From: Gracilibacteraceae bacterium
GTDB taxonomy: Bacteria; Bacillota; Desulfitobacteriia; Desulfitobacteriales; Syntrophobotulaceae
Assembly: GCA_031263945.1 (NCBI GenBank)
Contig: JAISEW010000250.1
Coordinates: forward strand, 1-8,157
DNA: 8,157 nucleotides
Direction of reading: 5' to 3'
Part shown: positions 1-6,318 of the stretch, one piece after another
How positions within the stretch are numbered: the stretch's first letter is position 1
How the letters are laid out: each line of letters opens with the position of its first letter
The notes under the pieces: model-generated
The model's input: only the letters and a program-made list of their open reading frames with translations
What the model was told of the DNA's origin: nothing
Database searches by the model: none
Program-made: the position numbers and the translations under genes

Positions 1-37
1 AATGACGGCGGGGGAGGGACCGCCTCTAAACTGTAAC
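1..37. repeat. Partial copy of a short palindromic intergenic repeat
   Basis: This is one terminal arm of a dispersed repeat, cut by the window edge. Its reverse complement starts GTTACAGTTTAGA, continues through a C-rich stretch and ends in GTCATT. That matches the left arm of the copy at 259-284 (GTTCAGAGACGGTC, then CCCCC, then GTCATT) with a few changes and small indels. The outer end AACTGTAAC (29-37) is identical to 324-332. The rest of the element lies outside the window, so its full length is unknown. Confidence 0.6.
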
Positions 38-120
38 AAAAATCCCCCAGCTTTCTTTCCCTTCATTACATATTAAAAAGGCTTTCTGCGCAATAAACAT
101 CAAACAAACATCAAAAGAAC

Positions 121-151
121 GGAAAAGGCTTTCGGCAAGACGCCGAAACCC
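121..151 (-). terminator. Rho-independent terminator of tRNA-Pro
   Basis: On the minus strand, GGGTTTCGGC (151 down to 142) pairs with GCCGAAAGCC (136 down to 127) around a 5-base loop. The stem has ten positions with a single G-G mismatch. It is followed directly by TTTTCC. It begins 10 bases past the CCA end of the tRNA gene, so it should end that transcript. No other gene on this strand lies between it and the left edge. Confidence 0.8.
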
Positions 152-161
152 TTGATTTTAC

Positions 162-238
162 TGGTCGGGATGACAGGATTTGAACCTGCGGCCTCCTGCT
201 CCCAAGGCAGGCGCGCTGCCAAGCTGCGCTACATCCCG
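162..238 (-). tRNA. tRNA-Pro (anticodon UGG), CCA encoded
   Basis: The reverse complement folds as a complete 77-base cloverleaf. The acceptor stem CGGGATG/CATCCCG is perfect, the D stem is GCGC/GCGC, and the anticodon stem CCTGC/GCAGG carries the loop CTTGGGA, giving anticodon TGG (UGG). The T stem GCAGG/CCTGT has loop TTCAAAT. The discriminator is A and CCA is encoded. C1-G72 with A73 is the usual bacterial tRNA-Pro identity set. UGG reads CCA and, by wobble and modification, other proline codons. It is preceded by a near-consensus promoter (378 to 350) and followed by a terminator (151 to 121), so it looks like a single-gene unit. Confidence 0.97.
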
Positions 239-245
239 ACTGCTT

Positions 246-348
246 GATTTACTGCACGGTTCAGAGACGGTCTCCCCCGTCATTCCGGCCTGGATTGTTT
301 CGCTGCGCTCGCAATGACGTCTGAACTGTAACGATTTACTGCACGGTT
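246..348. repeat. 16-bp direct repeat pair bracketing a palindromic element
   Basis: GATTTACTGCACGGTT occurs exactly at 246-261 and again at 333-348, with a period of 87 bases; the match stops on both sides. The DNA between the copies holds the palindromic element (259-326). Removing one repeat unit would restore a short leader between the minus-strand promoter and the tRNA. The arrangement therefore looks like an insertion with a long target duplication, or a tandem duplication of 87 bases. The sequence alone does not decide between them. Confidence 0.85.
259..326. repeat. Palindromic intergenic repeat (MITE-like, about 68 bp)
   Basis: The outer inverted repeat is GTTCAGA (259-265) / TCTGAAC (320-326). 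An inner one is CGTCATT (278-284) / AATGACG (313-319). The left arm carries 12 extra bases, which create a small perfect palindrome GAGAC-G-GTCTC (264-274). The core ATTGTTTCGCTGCGCTCGCA resembles a class of short intergenic repeats with CGTCATT/AATGACG ends that I recall from many bacterial genomes. No coding capacity is present. Any mobilising transposase would have to be elsewhere in the genome. Confidence 0.75.
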
Positions 349-349
349 A

Positions 350-378
350 AGTATAGCCGCGTTTTTTATATTTGTCAA
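350..378 (-). promoter_or_regulatory. Sigma-70-type promoter for tRNA-Pro
   Basis: On the minus strand, TTGACA (378 down to 373) is a perfect -35. A 17-base spacer follows, then TATACT (355 down to 350), five of six bases of consensus. Transcription should start near 343 and run left through the repeat element to the tRNA, giving a leader of about 105 bases for RNase P to remove. The -35 overlaps that of the rightward promoter by five bases. Confidence 0.85.
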
Positions 379-400
379 ACCGGAATATTTGCGCTATAAT
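372..400 (+). promoter_or_regulatory. Sigma-70-type promoter for the ilv-ior operon
   Basis: TTGTCA (372-377) matches five of six bases of the -35 consensus. A 17-base spacer is followed by a perfect TATAAT (395-400). The predicted start is near 406-408, giving a short leader of about 53 bases before ilvD. That leader is too short for a T-box or a classical leucine/valine attenuator, and I see no terminator hairpin in it. Confidence 0.85.
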
Positions 401-447
401 TATGAAATACCTGTGGCGCAAAGACTTAAGGCCAATGAAAACGAAAG

Positions 448-452
448 AAGGA
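448..452 (+). promoter_or_regulatory. Ribosome binding site fixing the ilvD start
   Basis: AAGGA lies 8 bases before the ATG at 461. A longer reading frame opens at TTG 389, but that codon overlaps the -10 box of the promoter and lies upstream of the expected transcript start. The ATG at 461 is therefore the start, and the protein then begins like other IlvD proteins. Confidence 0.8.
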
Positions 453-460
453 AACGCCTG

Positions 461-2152
461 ATGAACAGCGACGATGTAAAAACCGGTATAGATAAAGCCC
501 CGCATCGGGCCATCCTCAAAGCGCTGGGCCTGACGAAACGGGAGATGGCTCAGCCTCTGGTCGGCGTGGTCAACTCGTTTAACGAGATCGTGCCCGGTCA
601 CACCCATCTGCGCCAGGTGGCCGCGGCGGTAAAAGCCGGCGTGCGCATGGGCGGGGGCACGCCGCTGGAATTTCCGGTGATAGCCGTCTGCGACGGTTTG
701 GCCATGGGGCATGAGGGGATGCATTTTTCGCTGGCCAGCCGGGAAATCATCGCGGATTCCGTGGAATTGATGGCGCGGGCCCACGCCCTGGACGCCTTGG
801 TATTTATTACCAGTTGCGATAAAGTGGTCCCCGGGATGCTCATGGCCGCCCTGCGGCTTGATCTGCCCGCGATCGTCGTCAGCGGCGGCCCCATGCTGCC
901 CGGGCGTTTTGAAGGACGGCGGATCGATTTTATTACTTCCTATGAAGGGATCGGCAGAGTGCATAGCGGGGAAAAAGACGAGGAATGGCTCCGCGGCCTG
1001 GAAGAAAGCGCCTGTCCGACTTGCGGCTCCTGCGCGGGCATGTTCACGGCCAACTCGATGAACTGTCTGACGGAAGTACTCGGCATGGCGCTGCCCGGCA
1101 ACGGCACGATCCCGGCCGTATATTCCGAACGCCTGATCCTGGCCAAGGAATCGGGGCTGGCGGTGATGGAACTCTGGCGCCGCGATATCCGCCCCCGGGA
1201 TATCGTGACGGAGACGTCGATCAAAAACGGCCTGGCCGCCGACATGGCTCTGGGCTGTTCCACGAATACAATGCTCCATCTCCCGGCTGTCGCCGGGGAG
1301 GGCGGCGTCAGTTTCCGCTTGCGCGACGTGAACGCCGTCAGCGACGGTACGCCGCAAATATGCAAACTCTCTCCGGCCGCGGGCGGGCATTTTCTGGTCG
1401 ACGTACACGAGGCCGGCGGCATCAGCGCCGTGCTGGCCCGTTTGCTCGCGGGCGGCCTTATCGACGGCGAGGTCATGACGGTCTCCGGCTGTACGCTGGC
1501 CGAGCGCGTCGCGGGGGCGCGGGTCACGGACGACAGCGTCATCCGGCCTCTGGAGCGGCCGTATTCGCCCCGGGGCGGACTCAGCGTCCTTTTCGGCAAT
1601 CTGGCCCCGGAGGGCGCCGTGATCAAGGTCGGCGCGCTGGCTGACCCGACGATGGTTTTTACCGGCACGGCCAAAGTCTTCGACGGGGAAGCCGCGGCGG
1701 CGGAGGCGATCCGCAGCGGCCGGACGCGGCCGGGCGACGCCGTGGTCATTCGTTACGAAGGGCCGAAAGGCGGGCCGGGTATGCGGGAAATGCTGGGACC
1801 GACGGCGACGCTGGCCGGCATGGGTCTGGACGAGTCAGTCGCCCTCCTGACCGACGGGCGTTTTTCCGGCGGCAGCCGGGGGCTCTCCATCGGGCATATT
1901 TCCCCGGAAGCGGCGCTCGGCGGTGATATCGCCTTTGTCGCCGACGGGGATCAGATCCGGATCGATTTAAAAGAACGCTCTTTGGAGTGGATCGCGCCGG
2001 AGGAAGAAAAAACCCGCCGCCGCGCCGCTTTCGATCCGGAAAAAAGTCTGGCCTCCGCCCGGCAACTGGCGGGGCGCACCGGATATCTGGGCCGTTACGC
2101 CCGGCTCGTCCAATCGGCGGATAAAGGGGCGGCTCTCCGCCCGAACGACTGA
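461..2152 (+). CDS. ilvD: Dihydroxyacid dehydratase, [4Fe-4S] type
   Basis: IlvD dehydrates 2,3-dihydroxyisovalerate and 2,3-dihydroxy-3-methylvalerate to the 2-oxoacid precursors of valine/leucine and isoleucine, in the cytosol. The 563-residue product is of normal length. It begins with the family signature GIDKAPHRAIL (9-19). Family blocks follow in order: DGLAMGHEGM (78-87), SCDKVVPGM (118-126), CPTCGSCAGMFTANSMNCL (185-203), and DGRFSGGSRGLSIGH from 465. Of the three cysteines that hold the cluster in [2Fe-2S] members, C119 and C191 are present. The first is Gly46 in VPGHTHL, as in the E. coli enzyme, which points to an oxygen-sensitive [4Fe-4S] cluster. It is the first gene of the operon, 53 bases or so downstream of the transcript start, and is followed after 40 bases by ilvB. 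I am confident of the function; the cluster type is inferred from the missing cysteine. Confidence 0.97.
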   Translation: MNSDDVKTGIDKAPHRAILKALGLTKREMAQPLVGVVNSFNEIVPGHTHLRQVAAAVKAGVRMGGGTPLEFPVIAVCDGLAMGHEGMHFSLASREIIADSVELMARAHALDALVFITSCDKVVPGMLMAALRLDLPAIVVSGGPMLPGRFEGRRIDFITSYEGIGRVHSGEKDEEWLRGLEESACPTCGSCAGMFTANSMNCLTEVLGMALPGNGTIPAVYSERLILAKESGLAVMELWRRDIRPRDIVTETSIKNGLAADMALGCSTNTMLHLPAVAGEGGVSFRLRDVNAVSDGTPQICKLSPAAGGHFLVDVHEAGGISAVLARLLAGGLIDGEVMTVSGCTLAERVAGARVTDDSVIRPLERPYSPRGGLSVLFGNLAPEGAVIKVGALADPTMVFTGTAKVFDGEAAAAEAIRSGRTRPGDAVVIRYEGPKGGPGMREMLGPTATLAGMGLDESVALLTDGRFSGGSRGLSIGHISPEAALGGDIAFVADGDQIRIDLKERSLEWIAPEEEKTRRRAAFDPEKSLASARQLAGRTGYLGRYARLVQSADKGAALRPND

Positions 2153-2192
2153 TGTTTTATATTATGGAAAATTAAGGAAGGACTTTATATAT

Positions 2193-3905
2193 ATGCGGGA
2201 TGAAGAAAAAAAACCGCCGTGTTTTCCGCGCAGCGGCGCGCGTGAACTGCTGGAACAACTGGCCGCCGCCGGCGTGGAAGTGATATTCGGTTACCCGGGC
2301 GGCGCCGTGCTGACCATCTATGACGCGCTGCTCGAAAGCCCCATCCGCCACGTCCTGCCCCGGCACGAGCAATCGGCTGTACACGCCGCCGACGGCTACG
2401 CGCGGATCAGCGGCCGCATAGGCGTTTGTCTGGCCACCTCGGGGCCGGGCGCCGCCAATATGGTGACGGGCATCGCCAACGCTTTTATGGATTCGATCCC
2501 CCTGCTCATCATCACCGGCCAGGTCTCGACCTGGCTCCTCGGCACGGATTCTTTCCAGGAAGTGGATATTACCGGCATCACCATGCCCATCACCAAGCAC
2601 AATTATCTGGTAAAACGCGCGCAGGACATACCGCGCGTCGTGCGGGAAGCCATCCATATCGCGACTACAGGCCGCCCCGGCCCGGTGCTGATCGATCTGC
2701 CGCGGGACGTGTTGGACGGCGAGGTAAAACCGGAGACGGGCGCGCCGGCGGAGCTGAAAAGCTATAAATATTTTTCCAAGGGCAATATCGGCCAGATCAA
2801 AGAAGCGGCCAAAGCGCTGGCCCGCAGCCAAAAACCGGTGATCTACGCCGGCGGGGGCATCATCACTTCCGGCGCCGGCGACGCGCTGCGTGAACTGACG
2901 GAAAAAACCGGCATCCCGGTCGTGACCACTTTAAACGGCATCGGCAGTATCGCCGCCCGCCATCCGAACAATCTGGGCATGGTCGGGATGCACGGCACGA
3001 CGACGGCCAATCTGGCCGTCCATGAGTGTGATCTGCTGCTGGCGGTCGGCGTGCGTTTTGACGACCGGGTGACGAGCGGCCTGACGGAGCGGTTCGCCCC
3101 CAAGGCCCAGGTTTTGCATATCGATATCGATCCGGCGGAAATAGGCAAGATCCTCCGCCCGCGCATCCCCATCGTCGGGGACGCCCGTCTGGTGCTGACT
3201 GATCTGCTGCCGCTCACGGCTCCCTGCGCCATTGAACCCTGGCGCGAGCGGCTCCGGGACTGGCAGGCGCAGTATCCGCTCTGCTATGAGCCGGACGGGC
3301 GCCTGAATCCCCAGCTCATCATGGAAGCCCTGGGCGAGGCCTGCGGCGACGGGGCCTGCGTGGTCACGGACGTGGGCCAGCACCAGATGTGGGCCGCCCA
3401 GTTTTATCCCGTCACTCGGCCGCGGCGGTTCATCACCAGCGCGGGGCTGGGCACGATGGGTTTTGGCCTGCCGGCCGCCATCGGCGCCCAGATCGCCTGT
3501 CCGGACGATTTGATCTGCCTGGTGACCGGGGACGGCTCGTTTCAGATGAATGTGCAGGAACTGGCCACGCTCCGGCAATACGCTCTGCCGATCAAGATCA
3601 TCCTGATGAACAACGGCGTCCTCGGCATGGTGCGCCAGATCCAGCAGACTTTTTACCGGGAACGCTATAACGAGATCCAGCTGACGGCCAACCCGGATTT
3701 TGTCGCTCTGGCCGCGGCTTACGGCATCAGGGGCCTGCGCGTGGAAAAACCGGCGGACGCGCGGCCGGCGCTGCGGGAGGCGGTGCGGACGCGGGAGCCT
3801 GTTTTGCTGGACTTTATCATCTCGCCGGATGAAGTCGTGCTGCCGATGATCCACCCCGGCAAAGTGATAACCGAGATGCTGGAAGGGGGCGAGGATAATG
3901 CTTAG
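2193..3905 (+). CDS. ilvB: Acetohydroxyacid synthase, catalytic (large) subunit
   Basis: The enzyme condenses pyruvate with a second pyruvate or with 2-oxobutyrate, using ThDP, FAD and Mg2+; this is the committed step of branched-chain amino acid synthesis. The 570 residues show the usual order: N-terminal ThDP-binding domain with VIFGYPGGAV (30-39) and catalytic Glu59 in RHEQSAVHAADGYAR, a central domain, and a C-terminal ThDP/Mg motif GDGSF (446-450) to NN (473-474). The start ATG has AAGGAAGGA about 10 bases upstream. The last 8 bases overlap ilvN, which encodes its regulatory partner. Two positions are unusual. The tryptophan of the conserved MVRQWQ segment is Ile483 (MVRQIQ). The proline of the plant GQVPRR segment is Ser112 (GQVSTW), although serine also occurs there in E. 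coli isozyme II. Both positions line the herbicide channel in the plant enzyme. A catabolic acetolactate synthase is less likely, because of the FAD-type central region and the ilvN partner. Confidence 0.95.
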   Translation: MRDEEKKPPCFPRSGARELLEQLAAAGVEVIFGYPGGAVLTIYDALLESPIRHVLPRHEQSAVHAADGYARISGRIGVCLATSGPGAANMVTGIANAFMDSIPLLIITGQVSTWLLGTDSFQEVDITGITMPITKHNYLVKRAQDIPRVVREAIHIATTGRPGPVLIDLPRDVLDGEVKPETGAPAELKSYKYFSKGNIGQIKEAAKALARSQKPVIYAGGGIITSGAGDALRELTEKTGIPVVTTLNGIGSIAARHPNNLGMVGMHGTTTANLAVHECDLLLAVGVRFDDRVTSGLTERFAPKAQVLHIDIDPAEIGKILRPRIPIVGDARLVLTDLLPLTAPCAIEPWRERLRDWQAQYPLCYEPDGRLNPQLIMEALGEACGDGACVVTDVGQHQMWAAQFYPVTRPRRFITSAGLGTMGFGLPAAIGAQIACPDDLICLVTGDGSFQMNVQELATLRQYALPIKIILMNNGVLGMVRQIQQTFYRERYNEIQLTANPDFVALAAAYGIRGLRVEKPADARPALREAVRTREPVLLDFIISPDEVVLPMIHPGKVITEMLEGGEDNA

Positions 3906-4377
3906 AACCATCGCGGTGCTGGTGGACAACAGCCCGGGCGTTTTGGCGCGCATTTCCGGCCTTTTTGCCCGCCGCGGCTTCAATATATACAGCCTGACGG
4001 TCTGCCAGACGGAAAACCCGCTGATCTCCCTCATGATCATCGTCGTGGAGGCGGACGCGGAGCGGATCGAGCAAGTGACGAAACAACTGCATAAACAGGT
4101 TGTGGTGCATAAAGTGACGGACTTGACAGAGATGGAAGTCGTCAACCGGGAGATGGCGCTCGTGCGCGTGAAGGTGAAGCCGGAGACGCGGCTGGAGATA
4201 TTGCAGGTCGCGGACGTGTTTCGCGGGCGGGTCGTCGATCTGGGCCGCAGCAGCCTGACGGTGGAGATGACGGGGGATGAGAGTAAAATCAACGCTTTTT
4301 TGCGGGCGATGCGTCCGCACGGCGTGCAGGAACTCGTGCGCACCGGCCGGATCGCCATGACGCGGGCGGACTCGTGA
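3898..4377 (+). CDS. ilvN: Acetohydroxyacid synthase, regulatory (small) subunit
   Basis: This subunit activates the IlvB catalytic subunit and makes it sensitive to valine feedback. The 159-residue product has an N-terminal ACT domain (about 1-75) with VLVDNSPGVLARISGLF and RRGFNIYSLTV, and a C-terminal small-subunit domain (about 80-157) ending in the conserved ELVRTGRIAM. It aligns without gaps to the start of E. coli IlvH. There Asn11, Gly14, Asn29 and Thr34 are retained at positions where changes cause valine resistance, so feedback is probably intact. The start ATG lies inside the end of ilvB, with GGAAGGGGG 8 bases upstream, which suggests coupled translation and balanced subunit amounts. 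The stop codon overlaps the GTG of iorA. The symbol ilvH would be equally valid. Confidence 0.95.
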   Translation: MLRTIAVLVDNSPGVLARISGLFARRGFNIYSLTVCQTENPLISLMIIVVEADAERIEQVTKQLHKQVVVHKVTDLTEMEVVNREMALVRVKVKPETRLEILQVADVFRGRVVDLGRSSLTVEMTGDESKINAFLRAMRPHGVQELVRTGRIAMTRADS

Positions 4378-6281
4378 CATCACAAGATATTCCTTTTATG
4401 GAAAAACAAGGGAAACAAATCCTCCTGGGCAACGAAGCTATCGCCTTGGGGGCTATCGCCGCCGGCGCGCGGCTGGTGGCCGGCTATCCGGGCACGCCGT
4501 CCACGGAGGTTTTGCAGACCGTGGCGGCGCGCAACACGGACGGCGCTATCCATGTGGAATGGTCCACGAATGAAAAAGCCGCGCTGGAAGTGGCGGCCGG
4601 GGCCGCCTGGAGCGGGGCGCGCGCCATGGCCGTCATGAAACAGGTGGGCCTTAACGTGGCGGCGGACCCGCTGATGAGTCTGGTTTATCTGGGCGTAAAG
4701 GGCGGGCTGGTCATAGTGGTGGCGGACGATCCCGGGCCGATTTCCTCGCAGACGGAGCAGGACACGCGGTTTTTCGCCGCTTTCGCCAACGCGCCCGCGC
4801 TGGATCCTTCCTGCCCGGAGGAAGCCTACGCGATGGCGCTTCGGGCTTTTGACCTCTCCGAGCGCTACGGGCTGCCCGTGATCTTGCGGCCGACGACCAA
4901 GGTCTGTCACGCCAGCGCCGCCATCGAGCTGAGCGCGGAGCGCCGGCCTTTCGCCCCCGCCCGTTTTGAAAAATCCGCGCGCTGGGTGATTTTCCCGCCG
5001 CTCTCCTACCGGCGGCACGGGGAGATCAAAGCGCAGCAGGCGCAAATCGGGGAGGAATTCAGCGTTTCGGAGTTCAACCGCCTCGAAGGCGACGGGCCGC
5101 TGGGCATAGCGGCCGGCGGCGTCACCTACGCTATTTTGCGCGACGCGCTCATGGCGCGGACTGGCGCGGAGGACTGGCCGGCGGCACTCGCGGCTCTATC
5201 CTTAAGCGTTCTGAAAGTTGGAGCGGTTTTCCCGCCGCCGAAAGCCTTGTACCGCCGTTTTCTCGCCCGAACCGAGCGGGCGCTGGTGCTGGAAGAACTG
5301 GCCCCGGTCATCGAAGAACAGCTGCTCGCGCTCAAGGGGGCGGAAAACCTGACCGCCGGCGTCGCCGGCAAATTGAGCGGTTTCGTCGCCCCGAACGGCG
5401 AACTGCTCTTTGAACAGGTGGCGCGGTACACGGAGGAATTCCTGTTGGCCCCGCCGGTCACGGTCGCCGCCGCCGCGCCGCTTGCCGCGCCGCCGGTCGC
5501 TGTGACCACGCCTGAGTCCGAGCCGGCGCCGCTGGTCTGGCCCCGGCGTTCGCCGGTGCTTTGCGCCGGCTGTCCGCACCGCGCCTCTTTTTACGCGGTG
5601 AAAAAAGCGACGCGCGGCCAAAGGGCGGTTTTTTGCGGCGATATAGGCTGTTATACCCTCGGCAACGCCGCGCCGCTGGATATGACCGACACCTGTCTTT
5701 GCATGGGGGCCGGCCTGACCGTCGCTCAGGGCGTCAAGACCGCCGACCCGCAGGCTTTGGTTTTTGCTTTTATCGGCGACGGCACTTTTTTTGCCAGCGG
5801 CATGACCGGACTGCTGAACGCCGCCTATAACCGGGCGGATATAAACATAGTGATCCTCGACAACAGCACGACGGCCATGACGGGCCACCAGAGCCATCCG
5901 GGCCTGGGGCGCACGGTGATGGGCGAAGAAACGGTAAAGATCGACGCCGCCGCGGTGGCGCGGGCCCTGGGGGCGGGTTTTGTCGAGCGGGCCGACCCTT
6001 TTGACCTGCCGGCGGCGATGGACGCGGCGCGGCGGGCGGCGAGCCATCCGGGCCTGAGCGTCCTGATTTTTACCGCGCCTTGCAGCGGCCTTTTCCGGCC
6101 GACTTTGATCTGCCGCGCGGAAAAATGCTCGGGCTGTATGCTCTGCATCCGGGAAATCGGCTGCCCGGCCCTGCGGATCGCCACGGGCGTCGTGGAAGTC
6201 AACGCCGCCCTCTGTCACGGCTGCGGGCTTTGCGCCCGGGTCTGCCCTTCCGGCCGGCTCCGGCTGGAGGCGCGCGCGTGA
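4374..6281 (+). CDS. iorA: Indolepyruvate ferredoxin oxidoreductase, alpha subunit
   Basis: IorA with IorB oxidatively decarboxylates arylpyruvates (indolepyruvate, phenylpyruvate, 4-hydroxyphenylpyruvate) to arylacetyl-CoA, reducing ferredoxin; the reaction can run backwards. The 635-residue product starts with ILLGNEAIALGA and GYPGTPSTEVLQ, the N-terminal pyruvate-oxidoreductase fold, and has the family motif DDPGPISSQTEQDTR. CAGCPHR (397-403), GDIGCYTLG and the ThDP/Mg motif GDGTFF (468-473) to Asn497 follow. Two [4Fe-4S] motifs sit at the C-terminus: C585, C588, C591, C597 and C614, C617, C620, C624, each ending in CP. An Ala/Pro-rich linker (about 360-389) precedes the ThDP domain. The GTG start overlaps the ilvN stop as GTGA. 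An in-frame ATG at 4398 lacks a good ribosome binding site but would also give a normal N-terminus, so the exact start is open. Confidence 0.95.
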   Translation: MTSQDIPFMEKQGKQILLGNEAIALGAIAAGARLVAGYPGTPSTEVLQTVAARNTDGAIHVEWSTNEKAALEVAAGAAWSGARAMAVMKQVGLNVAADPLMSLVYLGVKGGLVIVVADDPGPISSQTEQDTRFFAAFANAPALDPSCPEEAYAMALRAFDLSERYGLPVILRPTTKVCHASAAIELSAERRPFAPARFEKSARWVIFPPLSYRRHGEIKAQQAQIGEEFSVSEFNRLEGDGPLGIAAGGVTYAILRDALMARTGAEDWPAALAALSLSVLKVGAVFPPPKALYRRFLARTERALVLEELAPVIEEQLLALKGAENLTAGVAGKLSGFVAPNGELLFEQVARYTEEFLLAPPVTVAAAAPLAAPPVAVTTPESEPAPLVWPRRSPVLCAGCPHRASFYAVKKATRGQRAVFCGDIGCYTLGNAAPLDMTDTCLCMGAGLTVAQGVKTADPQALVFAFIGDGTFFASGMTGLLNAAYNRADINIVILDNSTTAMTGHQSHPGLGRTVMGEETVKIDAAAVARALGAGFVERADPFDLPAAMDAARRAASHPGLSVLIFTAPCSGLFRPTLICRAEKCSGCMLCIREIGCPALRIATGVVEVNAALCHGCGLCARVCPSGRLRLEARA

Positions 6282-6303
6282 GAGGCGCGGCGGATCCTGA
6301 TAT

Positions 6304-6308
6304 GGAGG
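6304..6308 (+). promoter_or_regulatory. Ribosome binding site supporting a TTG start for iorB
   Basis: GGAGG lies 10 bases before TTG 6319. The nearby ATG codons (6303 and 6309) are in other frames, and no in-frame ATG precedes the conserved glycine-rich motif. TTG is therefore the best start. Confidence 0.7.
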
Positions 6309-6318
6309 ATGACAAAAT

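Noticed and set aside
246..348. Two-repeat CRISPR or tRNA attachment site
   Set aside because: There are only two copies of a 16-bp repeat around a palindrome, with no cas genes. The repeat does not match the tRNA 3' end, and no integrase is present.
389..460. 24-residue N-terminal extension of IlvD from a TTG
   Set aside because: The TTG lies within the promoter spacer and precedes the predicted transcript start. The ATG at 461 has a good ribosome binding site and gives the usual N-terminus.
401..460. T-box, riboswitch or attenuator before ilvD
   Set aside because: The leader is only about 53 bases, with no terminator hairpin, no T-box consensus and no run of branched-chain codons.
402..461. 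Longer leader frame from ATG 402 reading into the ilvD start
   Set aside because: ATG 402 lies only two bases after the -10 box, upstream of the expected transcript start, so it would not be in the mRNA.
347..1408. Long open frame on the minus strand opposite ilvD
   Set aside because: It is an antisense shadow of a clear ilvD gene in GC-rich DNA. The translation is rich in His, Arg and Gln with no recognisable domain, and one end covers the tRNA promoter.
2931..4358. 475-codon open frame on the minus strand opposite ilvB/ilvN
   Set aside because: It spans two well-supported genes on the other strand, has a biased composition and no family motif. Long antisense frames are expected with this codon usage.
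4398..6281. Alternative ATG start for iorA
   Set aside because: It is plausible, but no Shine-Dalgarno site precedes it. The GTG overlapping the ilvN stop fits translational coupling better. Not excluded.
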